From the NCBI GenBank assembly GCA_003615045.1, contig ML014239.1, positions 1-53,278 of the forward strand: a stretch of DNA of 53,278 nucleotides. The letters run 5' to 3'. Positions 1 to 9,115 of this stretch are shown piece after piece. Origin of the DNA: Caulochytrium protostelioides (Eukaryota > Chytridiomycota > Caulochytriomycetes > Caulochytriales > Caulochytriaceae). Made by a program: the position numbers and the translations under genes. Numbering within the stretch: the first letter of the stretch is position 1; each line of letters begins with the position of its first letter. Below the pieces are notes generated by a model, which had not been told where the DNA came from, did no database searches, and saw nothing but the letters and a program-made list of their open reading frames with translations.

Positions 1-70
1 CATCGTCCGTTGAAGTCCGCCGAGTCGTCAGGATCTTCAAGGAAGCCTGTGACGGAGCGAGTCCGTCACA
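1..70 (+). repeat. 70-bp two-hairpin repeat upstream of tRNA-Val, copy 1
   Basis: This stretch is identical, base for base, to the minus strand of 53179-53248. It folds into two hairpins. The first pairs 10-18 with 31-40 (nine base pairs, T34 bulged, 12-nt loop). The second is a perfect nine-pair stem, 48-56 with 62-70, closed by a 5-nt loop (GCGAG). The copy ends 12 bp before the tRNA-Val gene and reads in the same direction. It begins at the first base of the window, so its true left end is not visible. Whether it is a mobile-element remnant, a leader RNA or a control element is open. Confidence 0.9.
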
Positions 71-82
71 CAAAAAAATGTG

Positions 83-156
83 GGTCGATTGGTGTAGTTG
101 GTTATCACGTATCCTTCACACGGATAAGGTCAGCGGTTCGAGCCCGCTATCGATCA
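83..156 (+). tRNA. tRNA-Val (anticodon CAC)
   Basis: A complete cloverleaf is visible. The acceptor stem 83-89 pairs with 149-155 (seven pairs, one G-T). The D arm has a three-pair stem and contains the A box TGGTGTAGTTGG. The anticodon stem TATCC/GGATA carries the loop TTCACAC with anticodon CAC (reads GTG). The T stem AGCGG/CCGCT holds loop TTCGAGC (B box). The discriminator base is A and there is no intron. A run of five T directly follows, as expected for an RNA polymerase III gene. GTG is the valine codon expected to dominate in so GC-rich a genome. Confidence 0.95.
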
Positions 157-161
157 TTTTT
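157..161 (+). terminator. Pol III oligo-T terminator of tRNA-Val
   Basis: Five consecutive T start immediately after the discriminator base of the tRNA-Val gene, which is the usual RNA polymerase III stop signal. Confidence 0.85.
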
Positions 162-479
162 ATGCAATTTTGCCTTCATCGGCGCAGCAAGCCACCAGCG
201 CCGCCGGGCGATCGTGGGAGGCACGGCGCGCCACCGATCGGCACGCACCACGCTTCAAGATATGAAGGGGCCCCGGGTTCCAAGTTCCAGGTTCGCGTCT
301 TGCCATGCGTCGCCGTCGAGGCCGCCGCGACCGATCCTCCACGGGGTCGCGCCGTGCGGTGGTTGTGAGAGTGGTCCCCGGACGCCGCCACCGCCCGGCT
401 CGGCCCCTCCTCACGCGTGCCTGTCCTCGCGCCGGATGATCCCTCCCTCCATACCGGTGCTACCGGTCCTGTTGTGATC
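162..479. other. spacer between tRNA-Val and DYNC2I1
   Basis: GC-rich spacer of about 320 bp. It should hold the promoter and leader of the dynein-2 intermediate chain gene. I see no TATA box, repeat or RNA gene. The reading frame of the downstream gene stays open back to a GTG at 417, but the first ATG is at 480. Confidence 0.6.
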
Positions 480-3110
480 ATGGCGAGTCGCCCGCGCGAC
501 CGCCCCGTCCGCCACGCCGCGGCCGCGCGGCCCGCCCGTGCGGTCGACCACGGGCTCGCCAACGACATCGATCGCTTGCTCGCCGGCGGCGCCCGCCGTC
601 GCCCGCCGCGGCCCCCGCTCCCGGCGACGCGCGCGGCCGCCGCGACGGGCGCCGCGCGCGCCACGAAAGCAGCGTCGCCCGCCGCGTCGACGGCAGCCCC
701 TGCGGCGACGGCGCGTCGGGAGGCTCGGCCCGTGGCCGCCGCCGCCGTCGCTGCCGCCGCCGCCGCACCGCCGCCGCCGCCGTCAGGGTCGTCGCACATG
801 GTTCCCGAGCCTGGCGTGCCCGCGGCCGATGCCGCGTATGATGACGATTTCGATGCGTACGTCTCCGATTTTGAAGAAGAGGACGAGATGGACGATGGGG
901 ACGATGAGAAGGCACCGACGCCCCCACCGAGGCCGCCCCGAGCCGGGGAGACCGGAGCGATCAACGTCGATGCCGATGCCGCCGGTGCCGATGATCCCTT
1001 CCCAGCGTATGCCGACGATTTTGAAGAAGAAGACGAGGACGTGAGCGCGGACAGCGCCGGGAGCGACCCGGACGATGAAATCGACGACAGCACTGGCGAG
1101 GCCGCTAGCGACGCCGCCCAAGCCGCGGTCGTGACCTCGCCGTCGCACCCATCATGGCCGGCGGCTATTCCGGCGACGGCTTCGGCGCCAGCCAAGACCG
1201 CCGCCCCGGGAAAGACCCCGAGCCAGCAGCTGCTCGCGCTTCGCCGTCGGCAGCGCGACCTCGCCGGGTACGTCCGTCTCGAGCCGTCGCCGACGTATGC
1301 GGTCTTCGAGATCGCGCCCATCTCGGCGTACCAGCAGTTTCTGCAGACGTTGAGCCACACGCGCCGGTCGGTCGGGACCGCGACACATGAACCCGTGGAC
1401 GGCGCCACCGACGCGCGGCGCGCCAACTTCTGCAGCGTCGCCATTGAGACTGGCAGCGGCCACCGGCGGTCGCCGTCCACGTCGTGCACGACCGCGGGAG
1501 CCATCGATCTAGCCCTGGCGTCCCAGCGCATGCTGCTGATGCTCAGCGAGTCCGCCCGCCACCCCTCGCCCACACACGACGGCGCGGCGGCGCGCGCGGC
1601 CCACGGGGCCGAGTCCGTCGGTGCGCCGCTGCTCGGAACGCGGTGGTCGGCCCTTCTTAAGGGCGCGCGGGTCACGGCGCATCCGGCAGACGTCGCCGCG
1701 TGCGCGGGGCCGCCGCTGGCGCCGCCGGCGCCTGGATCCGCGGGTGGACTCGTGCTCCGCTTCGCCGCGACGACCGCGGTCCAGACGGTCGTGCAGGAGG
1801 TCCTCCTTGAGCGCGAGAGCACCGCGGCCGCCGCCGCCGCCACAACTGCAGCAGCAGCAACCGCAGCAGCGGCGGCGGCGCCCACAGCGACGGTGGCGCG
1901 CGTGACGACGGCGCGCAGAGTGTTTGCGGAGGTCACGTGCTGCACGCCGCCGCTCCCGGGCGGTCACGTCTTTGCCGGCACCGCGGACGGGACCGTGTGT
2001 TTCTGGGATCCGGCGTCCGTCCTCCCGCAGCCGCAGCGGGGCGCCGGCCTCGGGGCGCCGCTGCCGACGTGGCAGACGCCCTTAGGTGCAGGGCGCCACG
2101 ACGCGGCGATCGTCGTGGTCGGCGCCTGGGCAAGCCGCGGGTTTTGGTCGCTCGATGCCGACGGCCGGCTCGTCGCCCACCAGGCCTCGCGCGGTGGCTC
2201 GGGCTCGGCCGCGCAGGCCGCCGCGCCTAGCGCTGCACCGATCGCGGACTCGGAATGGACCAGCGAGGACGTGGCGTGGTCCGGGGCGCCGCCGCCGGGG
2301 CCGCCGCCCGTCTGTCCCGTCACGTGTGCGGCGGCGCATCCGATCGATCGCACCACGACGCTGCTCGCCGTGGGCCGCGCCGACGGCCAGCTCGAGCTTG
2401 TGCTGCTCGTCGCGACGGCGCGGCGTCTGCGCGCCGTCGCGTTCGCGGCCGCCGGGGGCCGCGCCACGCGTCGGTCGGCGCCCTACGACGCGGTCACGGC
2501 GCTCGCCGTGCATCCGGCGGCGTCGCACGGCACGCGGCTGCTGATGGCCGTCGGCTACGCCTCAGGGCGGTGTGCCGTGTTCGCGGCCGTCCGCGACGGC
2601 AAGCCCGCAGACCGCGGCGACGGTGGCGGCGGCGGCGGCCGGCGCGTCGCGCTGCTCCGAGAAGGCCAGCGCGACGCCGCCGGCGCCGCCGACGCCGCCG
2701 CGGTCTGCGCCGTCGCGTGGTCGCCGGTGCGGCCGGGCGTCCTGCTCGTGACGACGGGCCAGGCCGTCGAGCTGTTCGATGTGATCCAGGCGATCGTGCC
2801 GGCGACGCAGCTGCCGGCGCCCGCGGGCGTTGCGTTCGGGTACGGCGGGCTCGACCGCGGCCACCGCCTCCTGCTGGCGACGTTTCCGACGGTGGAGGCC
2901 ACGCACGGCTCGGACGGCGCCGCGCCGCCGGCGTGGACGTGGTATGATGGCGAGCTGGCCGCGCCGTGGCGCGAGGCCGTCATCGACGAGCTCGCGAGTC
3001 TGCTGGCCTGGGCCGGGTGGGCGCTGCCGCCGCGGCCGTCGGCGCCGGGCGCGGTTCCGCGCGCGCCCGAGGACATGGACGACGTGGCGTCCGTGTCATC
3101 GGCGGCGTGA
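480..3110 (+). CDS. DYNC2I1: dynein-2 intermediate chain 1 (WDR60-like)
   Basis: Predicted WD-repeat subunit of cytoplasmic dynein-2, the motor that returns intraflagellar-transport trains to the base of the flagellum. The protein is 876 residues long from the first in-frame ATG. The N-terminal 110 residues are basic and Ala/Pro/Arg-rich. Two acidic motifs follow near residues 120 and 177, both close to YxDDFEEEDE, like the 'ED-F-E-DD' stretch of WDR60. The segment TYAVFEIAPISAYQQF near residue 275 matches the WDR60 region before the propeller. The beta-propeller covers about residues 465-815, with VTCC, FAGTADGTVCFWD and AVAWSPVRPGVLLV as the clearest blades. The call rests on remembered similarity to human WDR60, and the propeller is the strongest part. 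DYNC2H1 lies 12 kb downstream on the same strand. WDR34 (the other dynein-2 intermediate chain) is the alternative, but the long acidic N terminus favours WDR60. Confidence 0.8.
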   Translation: MASRPRDRPVRHAAAARPARAVDHGLANDIDRLLAGGARRRPPRPPLPATRAAAATGAARATKAASPAASTAAPAATARREARPVAAAAVAAAAAAPPPPPSGSSHMVPEPGVPAADAAYDDDFDAYVSDFEEEDEMDDGDDEKAPTPPPRPPRAGETGAINVDADAAGADDPFPAYADDFEEEDEDVSADSAGSDPDDEIDDSTGEAASDAAQAAVVTSPSHPSWPAAIPATASAPAKTAAPGKTPSQQLLALRRRQRDLAGYVRLEPSPTYAVFEIAPISAYQQFLQTLSHTRRSVGTATHEPVDGATDARRANFCSVAIETGSGHRRSPSTSCTTAGAIDLALASQRMLLMLSESARHPSPTHDGAAARAAHGAESVGAPLLGTRWSALLKGARVTAHPADVAACAGPPLAPPAPGSAGGLVLRFAATTAVQTVVQEVLLERESTAAAAAATTAAAATAAAAAAPTATVARVTTARRVFAEVTCCTPPLPGGHVFAGTADGTVCFWDPASVLPQPQRGAGLGAPLPTWQTPLGAGRHDAAIVVVGAWASRGFWSLDADGRLVAHQASRGGSGSAAQAAAPSAAPIADSEWTSEDVAWSGAPPPGPPPVCPVTCAAAHPIDRTTTLLAVGRADGQLELVLLVATARRLRAVAFAAAGGRATRRSAPYDAVTALAVHPAASHGTRLLMAVGYASGRCAVFAAVRDGKPADRGDGGGGGGRRVALLREGQRDAAGAADAAAVCAVAWSPVRPGVLLVTTGQAVELFDVIQAIVPATQLPAPAGVAFGYGGLDRGHRLLLATFPTVEATHGSDGAAPPAWTWYDGELAAPWREAVIDELASLLAWAGWALPPRPSAPGAVPRAPEDMDDVASVSSAA

Positions 3111-3124
3111 GCCCGTCGTCGGCG

Positions 3125-3823
3125 CTACGGGGCGCCGTCGACGGGCGGGCGGGTCTGGCTGCGGGTGAATAGAACGGGCGGCCAGCGCAGGGCCATCACG
3201 ACGCGCCCGACGACGAGGCCGATGGGCACGGGCCCGTAGTGGCGCGAGTCGGTCGAGTTCGCGACGTTGTCGCCCTGGACCCAGAGCGTGCCCGGCGGCA
3301 CGGTGAGCGGCACGAGCGCGTCAGGCGGCGGCGGGCCGTCGCAGCGGATCTTGCTCAGCTCGATGCGGTTGTGCGTCAGGCGCCGCCACGGCTCGTGGAG
3401 GACGGTGTCGCCGGGCACGCCGACGACGCGCTTGACGACGAAGCGCCGCGGATCGAGGGGGCTTTTGAAGACGACGAGGTCGCCGGCCTGCGGCGTGAAC
3501 GCGAGATGCGACAGCAGCACCACATCCCCTTCCATGTGCAGCGTCGGCAGCATCGACGGGCCCACGACCATCGTGGGCTCGGCCACGTGCTGCTGCACCA
3601 GGAAATACACGGCCATCAGCTGCGCCCCGCGGAAGAGCGGGCGCCGCCAGCGCTGCCAGAAGGACGATGCCGGCCCCGGCGCGGCGGACCGCGGGTGAGC
3701 GACGGCGGGTGGCGCCGCTGCCGCGGCCGCGGCCGCGGCCGTGGCCATGGGACGGACCGTCGTCCTCAGGGCGCCGCGAGCGGCGAGGGGCGCCGCGGCG
3801 CGCCAGAGAGGCCGGCAGTCCAT
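3125..3823 (-). CDS. IMP1: mitochondrial inner membrane peptidase, IMP1-like
   Basis: Signal-peptidase-family (S26) serine protease expected in the mitochondrial inner membrane, where it removes sorting signals from proteins bound for the intermembrane space. The protein has 232 residues. The first ~50 are Ala/Arg-rich with no acidic residue after Asp2, as in a matrix-targeting sequence. A membrane segment lies about residues 64-78. The catalytic serine is S90 in GPSMLPT and the general-base lysine is K131 in VKRVVGVPGD. The C-terminal box VQGDN-x-NSTDSRHYGPVP is intact. The family is usually 160-190 residues, the excess being the presequence; M26 is a possible internal start. The gene faces DYNC2I1 tail to tail with only 14 bp between stop codons, so their 3' UTRs must overlap. 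IMP2 is less likely, because the NSTDSR-Y-GPVP pattern is closer to IMP1. Confidence 0.88.
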   Translation of the reverse strand: MDCRPLWRAAAPLAARGALRTTVRPMATAAAAAAAAAPPAVAHPRSAAPGPASSFWQRWRRPLFRGAQLMAVYFLVQQHVAEPTMVVGPSMLPTLHMEGDVVLLSHLAFTPQAGDLVVFKSPLDPRRFVVKRVVGVPGDTVLHEPWRRLTHNRIELSKIRCDGPPPPDALVPLTVPPGTLWVQGDNVANSTDSRHYGPVPIGLVVGRVVMALRWPPVLFTRSQTRPPVDGAP

Positions 3824-4934
3824 GGACGGTGGCCCTCGTCGGGCGTTGGGGCGTCAGGCGCGGGAGGGGACGCCGTGCGCGGCGGTCGACAGGCAGAAGC
3901 GTGGGCCTCGTGGCGGCGGACGCCCGCGGGGTCGGGCGTCACGTGGTGCCGCGGCGCGGCATGGCGCGGTCGTCGTCCGATGGGCCGCGGTGTTCCTGCT
4001 CCGGCCGTTCGCGCGGCAGACGGACGTCTCGCGCGGCCGCGGCTAACACGTCCCCTGCCGCCGCCAGCACGGGGCCCTGCCGCCGCCGCCGTCGTCGTCG
4101 TCGTCGCTGCCGCCGCCGCCGCCGCCGCCGCCGTGGCCGCCGTGGCCCGCCACGGCGTGAAGGCCGTGCGGCGCTCTCCCGGGTGTGGCGTGGCCACGGC
4201 GGCCTCTCCGCGAGCGCGCCGGTCGCGGCGGGTGCGGCGCAGGCGCGCCCGGAGCCGGACTCATGCGGCGACCGGCGGATGGCAGGCGACATGAGCCGTG
4301 AGCACGTGGCGCGCACGTGGCGACATCGGGGTCCGACAGGGACGGCGCCACGGGCACGTGCGGCCGCTCCAGCCGTCGCACCGTCGGGTCGGAGCCGATC
4401 CCTGGGCCGGCCGCCGGCCGTGGGATCGGCCGTCGGAGTTTCTCCGAGCACGCGGGGCGTCGACACGGCGATAGGCCGACCGCCCCCGTCGCCCCTGACG
4501 CGGTGAGCAGATCGTCAACTCCGACGACCAGCGAGCCGGACGGCGACCCCACTCCGAGCCGTGAGGCCGCGTCCGGTCGGGGTGAGCGTGTTAGGATCGG
4601 CTGCGCATGCACCACCCGTATGAAGCGGCGACAGCACAGGCCCGACGGCGTGGCTGTCGCGACGATGGCGTCACCGACGTGGCGCCGTCTCATCTGGGGG
4701 TCGACGGTGCTTGGGAGAATCGCCTTGCTGTATCGCGGATCATCGCCGCCCTAGCTGACATGAACCACGTTCCATCGCGTTGATTTCTGCAGCCGTTCCA
4801 GCGCATCCCATGCCGCACCACGCGCAGGCTCGACCAACCGCGCCCTTGTAGACTTGCGCTGTGACGCTCGGGCGATCGTTGCCACGGCCACCGTCGGCCA
4901 CGGGCGCCGCCGCCGCTGCTGACACGACGCGCCC
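3824..4934. other. divergent intergenic region with E-box cluster
   Basis: About 1.1 kb between the divergent IMP1-like gene and the 673-residue gene. It contains a GCC/GTC-rich simple stretch around 4080-4140 and four CACGTG sites (3950, 4303, 4314, 4355). Open frames on both strands here are Arg- or Ala-rich and show no domain, so I call no gene. Confidence 0.6.
4303..4360. promoter_or_regulatory. cluster of three CACGTG E-boxes
   Basis: CACGTG occurs at 4303-4308, 4314-4319 and 4355-4360. The first two are 11 bp apart, one helical turn. The cluster lies midway between two divergent genes. CACGTG binds bHLH factors such as Cbf1 in fungi. His-Val codons make this hexamer common in the coding parts of the window, so function is inferred only from the non-coding clustering. 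Confidence 0.35.
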
Positions 4935-6956
4935 ATGGCGTCTGCCGCGGCGCCGCCGGCCGCTCTCGCCGGCCCGCCGGCGGCAGCCCGCGCGGACGCC
5001 CCGTCGGCTGCGGCCGCAGCCGCAGCCGCGACCGTGCCGTCGGCGTTCGCCAACAACGACGCCTTCGAGCGCTTCAAGGCGCGATGGCGTCACTGGACCG
5101 AAGAGTACGGCCTGGCGCCGGACCCCACGAGCGCGTATCCGCGGCATGGCGGCGGCGGCGGCGGCGGCACGGGCGGCGGCCACGAGGCGCTGCTGGCCAG
5201 CGGCTTCCTGCCGGCCACGGACGTCCGCGTCGTCGGCTCCTCGCAGCCCATGGACCTCGTGGCCTACGCGCCTGCCGACTACCAGTCGAGCCGCCGTGAG
5301 ATCACGCGCCGCAAGCACGTCCACCAGATGGCCGACACGGCCGTGAAGCACCGCCTGGCGGCCGCGCATCACGCGCTCGTGCCCGTCCCGACGGCCGCCG
5401 CCGCCGCCATGCCGGGCGCCGCGCGGCCGCTGGCCGGCCGCGTCGTGCGCCGCGACGCTGCGACGGCCGCCCCGCTCAGTCCGCGCAGCGGCAGCGCCGC
5501 CCTCGGGTCGCGCGCGGCGGCGCCCGGGCACGCGACGCCGCGGCCGCGGCCGCGCGACGCCGTCGTGCAGACGGCGCAGGCCGTCTCGCAGGCGCTGTTC
5601 GCCGCGGCCGAGGCGCTGCCCCTCCCGGCGTGTTCGCCGACGCGCGCGGACGCCGCGGCCCGGGGCGCTCGCGGCGCGTCCCGGATCGCGTTCGCCGACG
5701 CGGTCGATGTCATGCCGTCGGCGTCCTTCGCGGCGTCAGACGCCGCCGCCGCCGGCGCCACGACGGGCGCTCCGGCCGTGCGGCCCAAGTCGGCCCTCAA
5801 GTCGGCCGGCGGGGCGGCGGCGCGAGCCGGCTCGGCGTCCACCGCGCCCACGCGGTCGCCATCCTCAGCGGCCGTCCCACATGTCCATGGCCACGCTCAT
5901 GGGCCCGATGGTGGCGACGGCGACGGCGACGGCGCCCCCGCGGCGCCCTCGACGCCGGTGGAGCCGGCGCTGGCGCCGTCGCGGCCGCTCTCTTCGCACC
6001 GCGGCGGGCACGGCCCGGGCTCGCTCCCGGGGGCGTCGTCCGCGGCGTCGGCGTCGGCGTCGGCGTCGCGGGGCGGCCACTTCGACGGCACCGGCGCCTC
6101 GCAGGCCCTGGACGGCGCGCTCGCCGACGGCGTCTACTCGGTCCGCCACAGCCGCGAGGCCCAGGACCCGGCGCGGCTCCCGCTCGAGCCGTTCTTGCTG
6201 CACGCGCCGCGGCCGCGGTCCCGGCCGTTCCCGGGCGCCGACGACCCGCCCTCGACGTCGGCGTCGGCGCCGCCTCCCGCCGAGCCCCGCACGGCCGAGC
6301 AGACCGTGCACTGGCTGTCGCCGCGCGCGCCGACGCGGACCCTGCGCGCGCGCCACGCCGACGCGGCCGCCGGCCGCTACGACACGACGCCGTTCCCGGA
6401 CCTCAGCCCCAGCAGTCTCGCGATGCACCACCGCACGATGCATCCGCGGACCACGGTCCCGAGCTTCCGCGAGGCGGCGGCGGCGGCGGCGGACGCCCGG
6501 CTCAGGGGCCCGCTGGCGCTGTCGTGCGTGCCCGAGGCCTGGGACCTGCTGCAAGCGGGCCCGCCGCCGCGGGCCGAGGGCGGGCCGGCGTCCGCGGCAT
6601 CGCGGTATGGCTCGGCGGCGGCGCCCGCGACGGCGCCGCTGTCGGGCGTCGCGGGTTGCATGGCCGTCGACGCCGCGCTAGGCTACCACGCGCCGCCGTC
6701 GGGCGCGGCGTACCTGCGGTCGTATGCACACCACCGGCACGCCGTGGCGCCGACGACGCTGCCGCCGCGGTCGTCGTGCGGCACGCCGGGCCCCCGGGAG
6801 CGCGACCGCGTCTGCTACCCGGGCGGCATGGCGTCGTCGTCGGCGGGCTGGCCGAGCCGGCTCGCGCACTTCCGGCACGACGTGGCGCTCGCCGCGGCGG
6901 AAGCCTCGGCGCGGACCGTCGCCGCGGCCGCCGCCCGCGCAAGCGAGTCGCCCTGA
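4935..6956 (+). CDS. uncharacterised 673-residue protein
   Basis: I do not recognise this protein. It starts at an ATG in a good context (cccATGgcg) and runs 673 residues. After an Ala/Pro-rich start there is a compact-looking segment at about residues 37-140 (FERFKARWRHWTEEYG, then a Gly-rich stretch, then MDLVAYAPADYQSSRREITRRK). The middle (150-430) is low-complexity Ala/Ser/Pro/Gly and probably disordered. A second more constrained part spans about 450-600 and includes TVHWLSPRAPTRTLRARH and YDTTPFPDLSPSSLAMHH. No signal peptide or membrane segment is visible. Short Tyr/Pro/His-rich blocks in a disordered chain, next to a dynein-2 subunit, would suit an axonemal microtubule-associated protein, but that is a guess from context only. 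Confidence 0.65.
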   Translation: MASAAAPPAALAGPPAAARADAPSAAAAAAAATVPSAFANNDAFERFKARWRHWTEEYGLAPDPTSAYPRHGGGGGGGTGGGHEALLASGFLPATDVRVVGSSQPMDLVAYAPADYQSSRREITRRKHVHQMADTAVKHRLAAAHHALVPVPTAAAAAMPGAARPLAGRVVRRDAATAAPLSPRSGSAALGSRAAAPGHATPRPRPRDAVVQTAQAVSQALFAAAEALPLPACSPTRADAAARGARGASRIAFADAVDVMPSASFAASDAAAAGATTGAPAVRPKSALKSAGGAAARAGSASTAPTRSPSSAAVPHVHGHAHGPDGGDGDGDGAPAAPSTPVEPALAPSRPLSSHRGGHGPGSLPGASSAASASASASRGGHFDGTGASQALDGALADGVYSVRHSREAQDPARLPLEPFLLHAPRPRSRPFPGADDPPSTSASAPPPAEPRTAEQTVHWLSPRAPTRTLRARHADAAAGRYDTTPFPDLSPSSLAMHHRTMHPRTTVPSFREAAAAAADARLRGPLALSCVPEAWDLLQAGPPPRAEGGPASAASRYGSAAAPATAPLSGVAGCMAVDAALGYHAPPSGAAYLRSYAHHRHAVAPTTLPPRSSCGTPGPRERDRVCYPGGMASSSAGWPSRLAHFRHDVALAAAEASARTVAAAAARASESP

Positions 6957-7510
6957 CCGCGCGGCCGTGCGCTCTCCTCCTCTCGTTGTCTGTGGTCTGC
7001 GTGTAAACCCGAAGGGCCCCGACCCCGTCTCGCCTGGAAACCTTCGCGCCGCGGGATCATGAACCCCTCTCCGGGAACAAGAAGCGATGCTCGGGACGAG
7101 AGGGGTGGGGACGATCCTGTCAGGACGCCTTCCTCCGGCGTGCCTGTGGCCGCTGTCGGGTGCGCCGTGCTGGCCGGCGGGACGCGCGCGCTGTCACGTC
7201 GCCGTCGCCGGCGCGGTCGTCGTCGCCCATGGAAGGCACAGTACCCAGCCGCCGCGGTCCCATCAGGATGGACGGCGCGAAGGGACGCCGCCGCCTTGGG
7301 AAACCACCGTGGCCGGTCGCCGCGGCGCGGCGGCCATGGCCACCGCCACCGCCACCGCCATGGCGATGACGGGCCGGCCTGCGGATACCGGTGGCGGCCG
7401 CCTTCGGCGTCGGCTTACGTATGACGTTGCTTGACGGGCGCCGCAGCGGCGTCCCCGCAGTGGTCGCCGTGATCCGCTCAGACGTCCGGAAAGCCTGCTG
7501 GGGACCTGAT

Positions 7511-7550
7511 GCATGGCATGGCATGGCATGGCATCGCATGACATCGCATT
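7511..7550. repeat. period-5 microsatellite (GCATG)n
   Basis: Four exact GCATG units (7511-7530) are followed by four decayed units (GCATC, GCATG, ACATC, GCATT). Similar pentamer tracts recur in other intergenic spaces of the window. Confidence 0.85.
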
Positions 7551-7819
7551 CCTGCTTTCCATGGGATCTCTTGGTTCCATCGCATCTCGCACCTCCCATG
7601 GGCGTTCCGCCCAAAGCCCGATGTGTTCATCAGCCGCAGAACCCGCCTCATGCCCAATGCCCCGAGGGTCGATGCTTCCTCGTCCGCGCCTGCTCCCACG
7701 CCAACGTGCGCTCGGTAGAGTCCGTCGCCGCCTCACCCTGACCCTCGATCTGCGCGGCCTTTCACCCGCCCTCTCCAGCTCCGAGCCGCCGCGGCGTCCG
7801 CCCTTCCACCGCGTCCCGC

Positions 7820-7874
<55 letters not shown>

Positions 7875-7925
7875 TGCTGCTGCCGCTGCTGCTGCCGCTG
7901 CCGCTGCCGCTGCCGCTGCCGCTGG
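7820..7925. repeat. (CCG)18 followed by CTG/CCG repeats
   Basis: Eighteen CCG units run from 7820 to 7873, followed by a mixed CTG and CTGCCG tract to about 7925. It is non-coding as far as I can tell. Open frames across it give only homopolymer-like Ala, Pro, Arg or Gly. Confidence 0.9.
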
Positions 7926-9115
7926 CCCATCCACCGCCCGCCCGCCGCATCGGCGGAGCACAAGCACTCGCGGCGGGCCCGCCGGCCCCCCGTGGTGAAG
8001 TCCGCGGCCGCGGCGCCGCTTGCGCGCCTTTCGCCGCGCCCACGCCTCGGCCGTTGGCCGCGCTGCGCGGCCGCCGCAGGGATCCACCGCTCCCGCGGCG
8101 AGCGGCCGCACGCGTCGAGGCCCGCGGTCCGCCGAGGCCAGTCGAGGCCGTCGGTGCCGTCGGTGCGACCCTCCCGAGCGCGCGCGGCGCCCGATACCGC
8201 CGACGCCGCCGACGCCGACGCCGATCGAGACGACCCTTCCCCATTGTTGTGCAAGCGGCCAACGTGCAGATCATTCCGTCATCGCGCAACAGCCCGCCAC
8301 GGGCGCTGGAGACGGACGTCGCTCCCTGCCGTTGGGCGCGGCGACGGCGTCGGCAGAACGCTGGATTTCCCGTCGGCCTGCCTGCATTGAGACGCCGCCG
8401 TCAGCCCCCGCGCGGCCCTTGCTTCCGCCGTAAGCTCCCTTGAATTACCCTCTCTCGCTTTTTTTATATGTGATTTTCGGCCAACCCGCGCCGCCGCTTG
8501 GATCCTGAAAGGCCCTGCCGCATCCACTTCGCATCAGCATCGGCATTAGCATCGGCATTAGCATCGGCATCGGCATCGTCTCGCCGGCAGGCCGCCCTCC
8601 GCCGCGTAGTGATCCGCCGCGTCGGCCATCACGCCGCCGTGCGCCCCGTCTGCCTCGTGGCAACGCGGCCGGCTCGTCGCTGACAGCTGAGGGCGACATC
8701 GTCGCTGGCGTGTGTGGGGCCACGGCCGCCGCCACGGCCGCCGCCGTCGCTCGATCGATCTCGTCTGCCCCGCGCCGCGATTCGCTGCTGCGCCGAGGCG
8801 CCGCCGCTCGACGCATTTTCGGCGCCGAGGACCGTGCGCCTAGGACCGTTCGCATCCGCTCGGCGGCGGCCTTTGCCGGCCTCGAGACGGCCCCCCGGAA
8901 GACGTGGCGCGCGGCGCCGCCGCCGACAACACCAGCAACGACAACAACGACGGCGACAGCGACGACGGCCCCTGACGGCCGTGCTCCCACCGCGTTCCGC
9001 AGACGGCCACGCCCTCCCGGCGGCCGCACTAGTCGGGCATCGTGCGCGCTTGCCCGCGCGCCGCCGCCGCCGCCGCCGCCGCCCCGCGTTTGCCGCCGGG
9101 GGGCCCGCGGCGAGC

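Larger units (their letters stand above)
6957..9115. other. 2.2-kb intergenic region, microsatellite-rich
   Basis: This long space precedes the PIP5K gene. It holds a period-5 GCATG tract (7511-7550), a (CCG)18 tract running into CTG/CCG units (7820-7925), a short imperfect GCATTA/GCATCG tract (8530-8568) and a T-rich spot near 8459-8474. Open frames on either strand are translations of these repeats. The reading frame of PIP5K is open back to a GTG at 8714 but encodes only Arg/Pro-rich sequence there, which looks like leader. Confidence 0.6.

Noticed and set aside
1-70. Box H/ACA snoRNA upstream of tRNA-Val
   Set aside because: A hairpin-hinge-hairpin-ACA-like layout is present, but the hairpins are far too short for a pseudouridylation pocket and no H box is evident.
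7820-7925. Possible CRISPR-like or coding repeat
   Set aside because: It is a simple trinucleotide tract without spacers; the encoded poly-Ala, poly-Pro or poly-Arg runs belong to no gene.
8714-9115. 134-codon extension of PIP5K
   Set aside because: It has no ATG, and the Arg/Pro-rich translation includes microsatellite sequence, so the start at 9116 is preferred.
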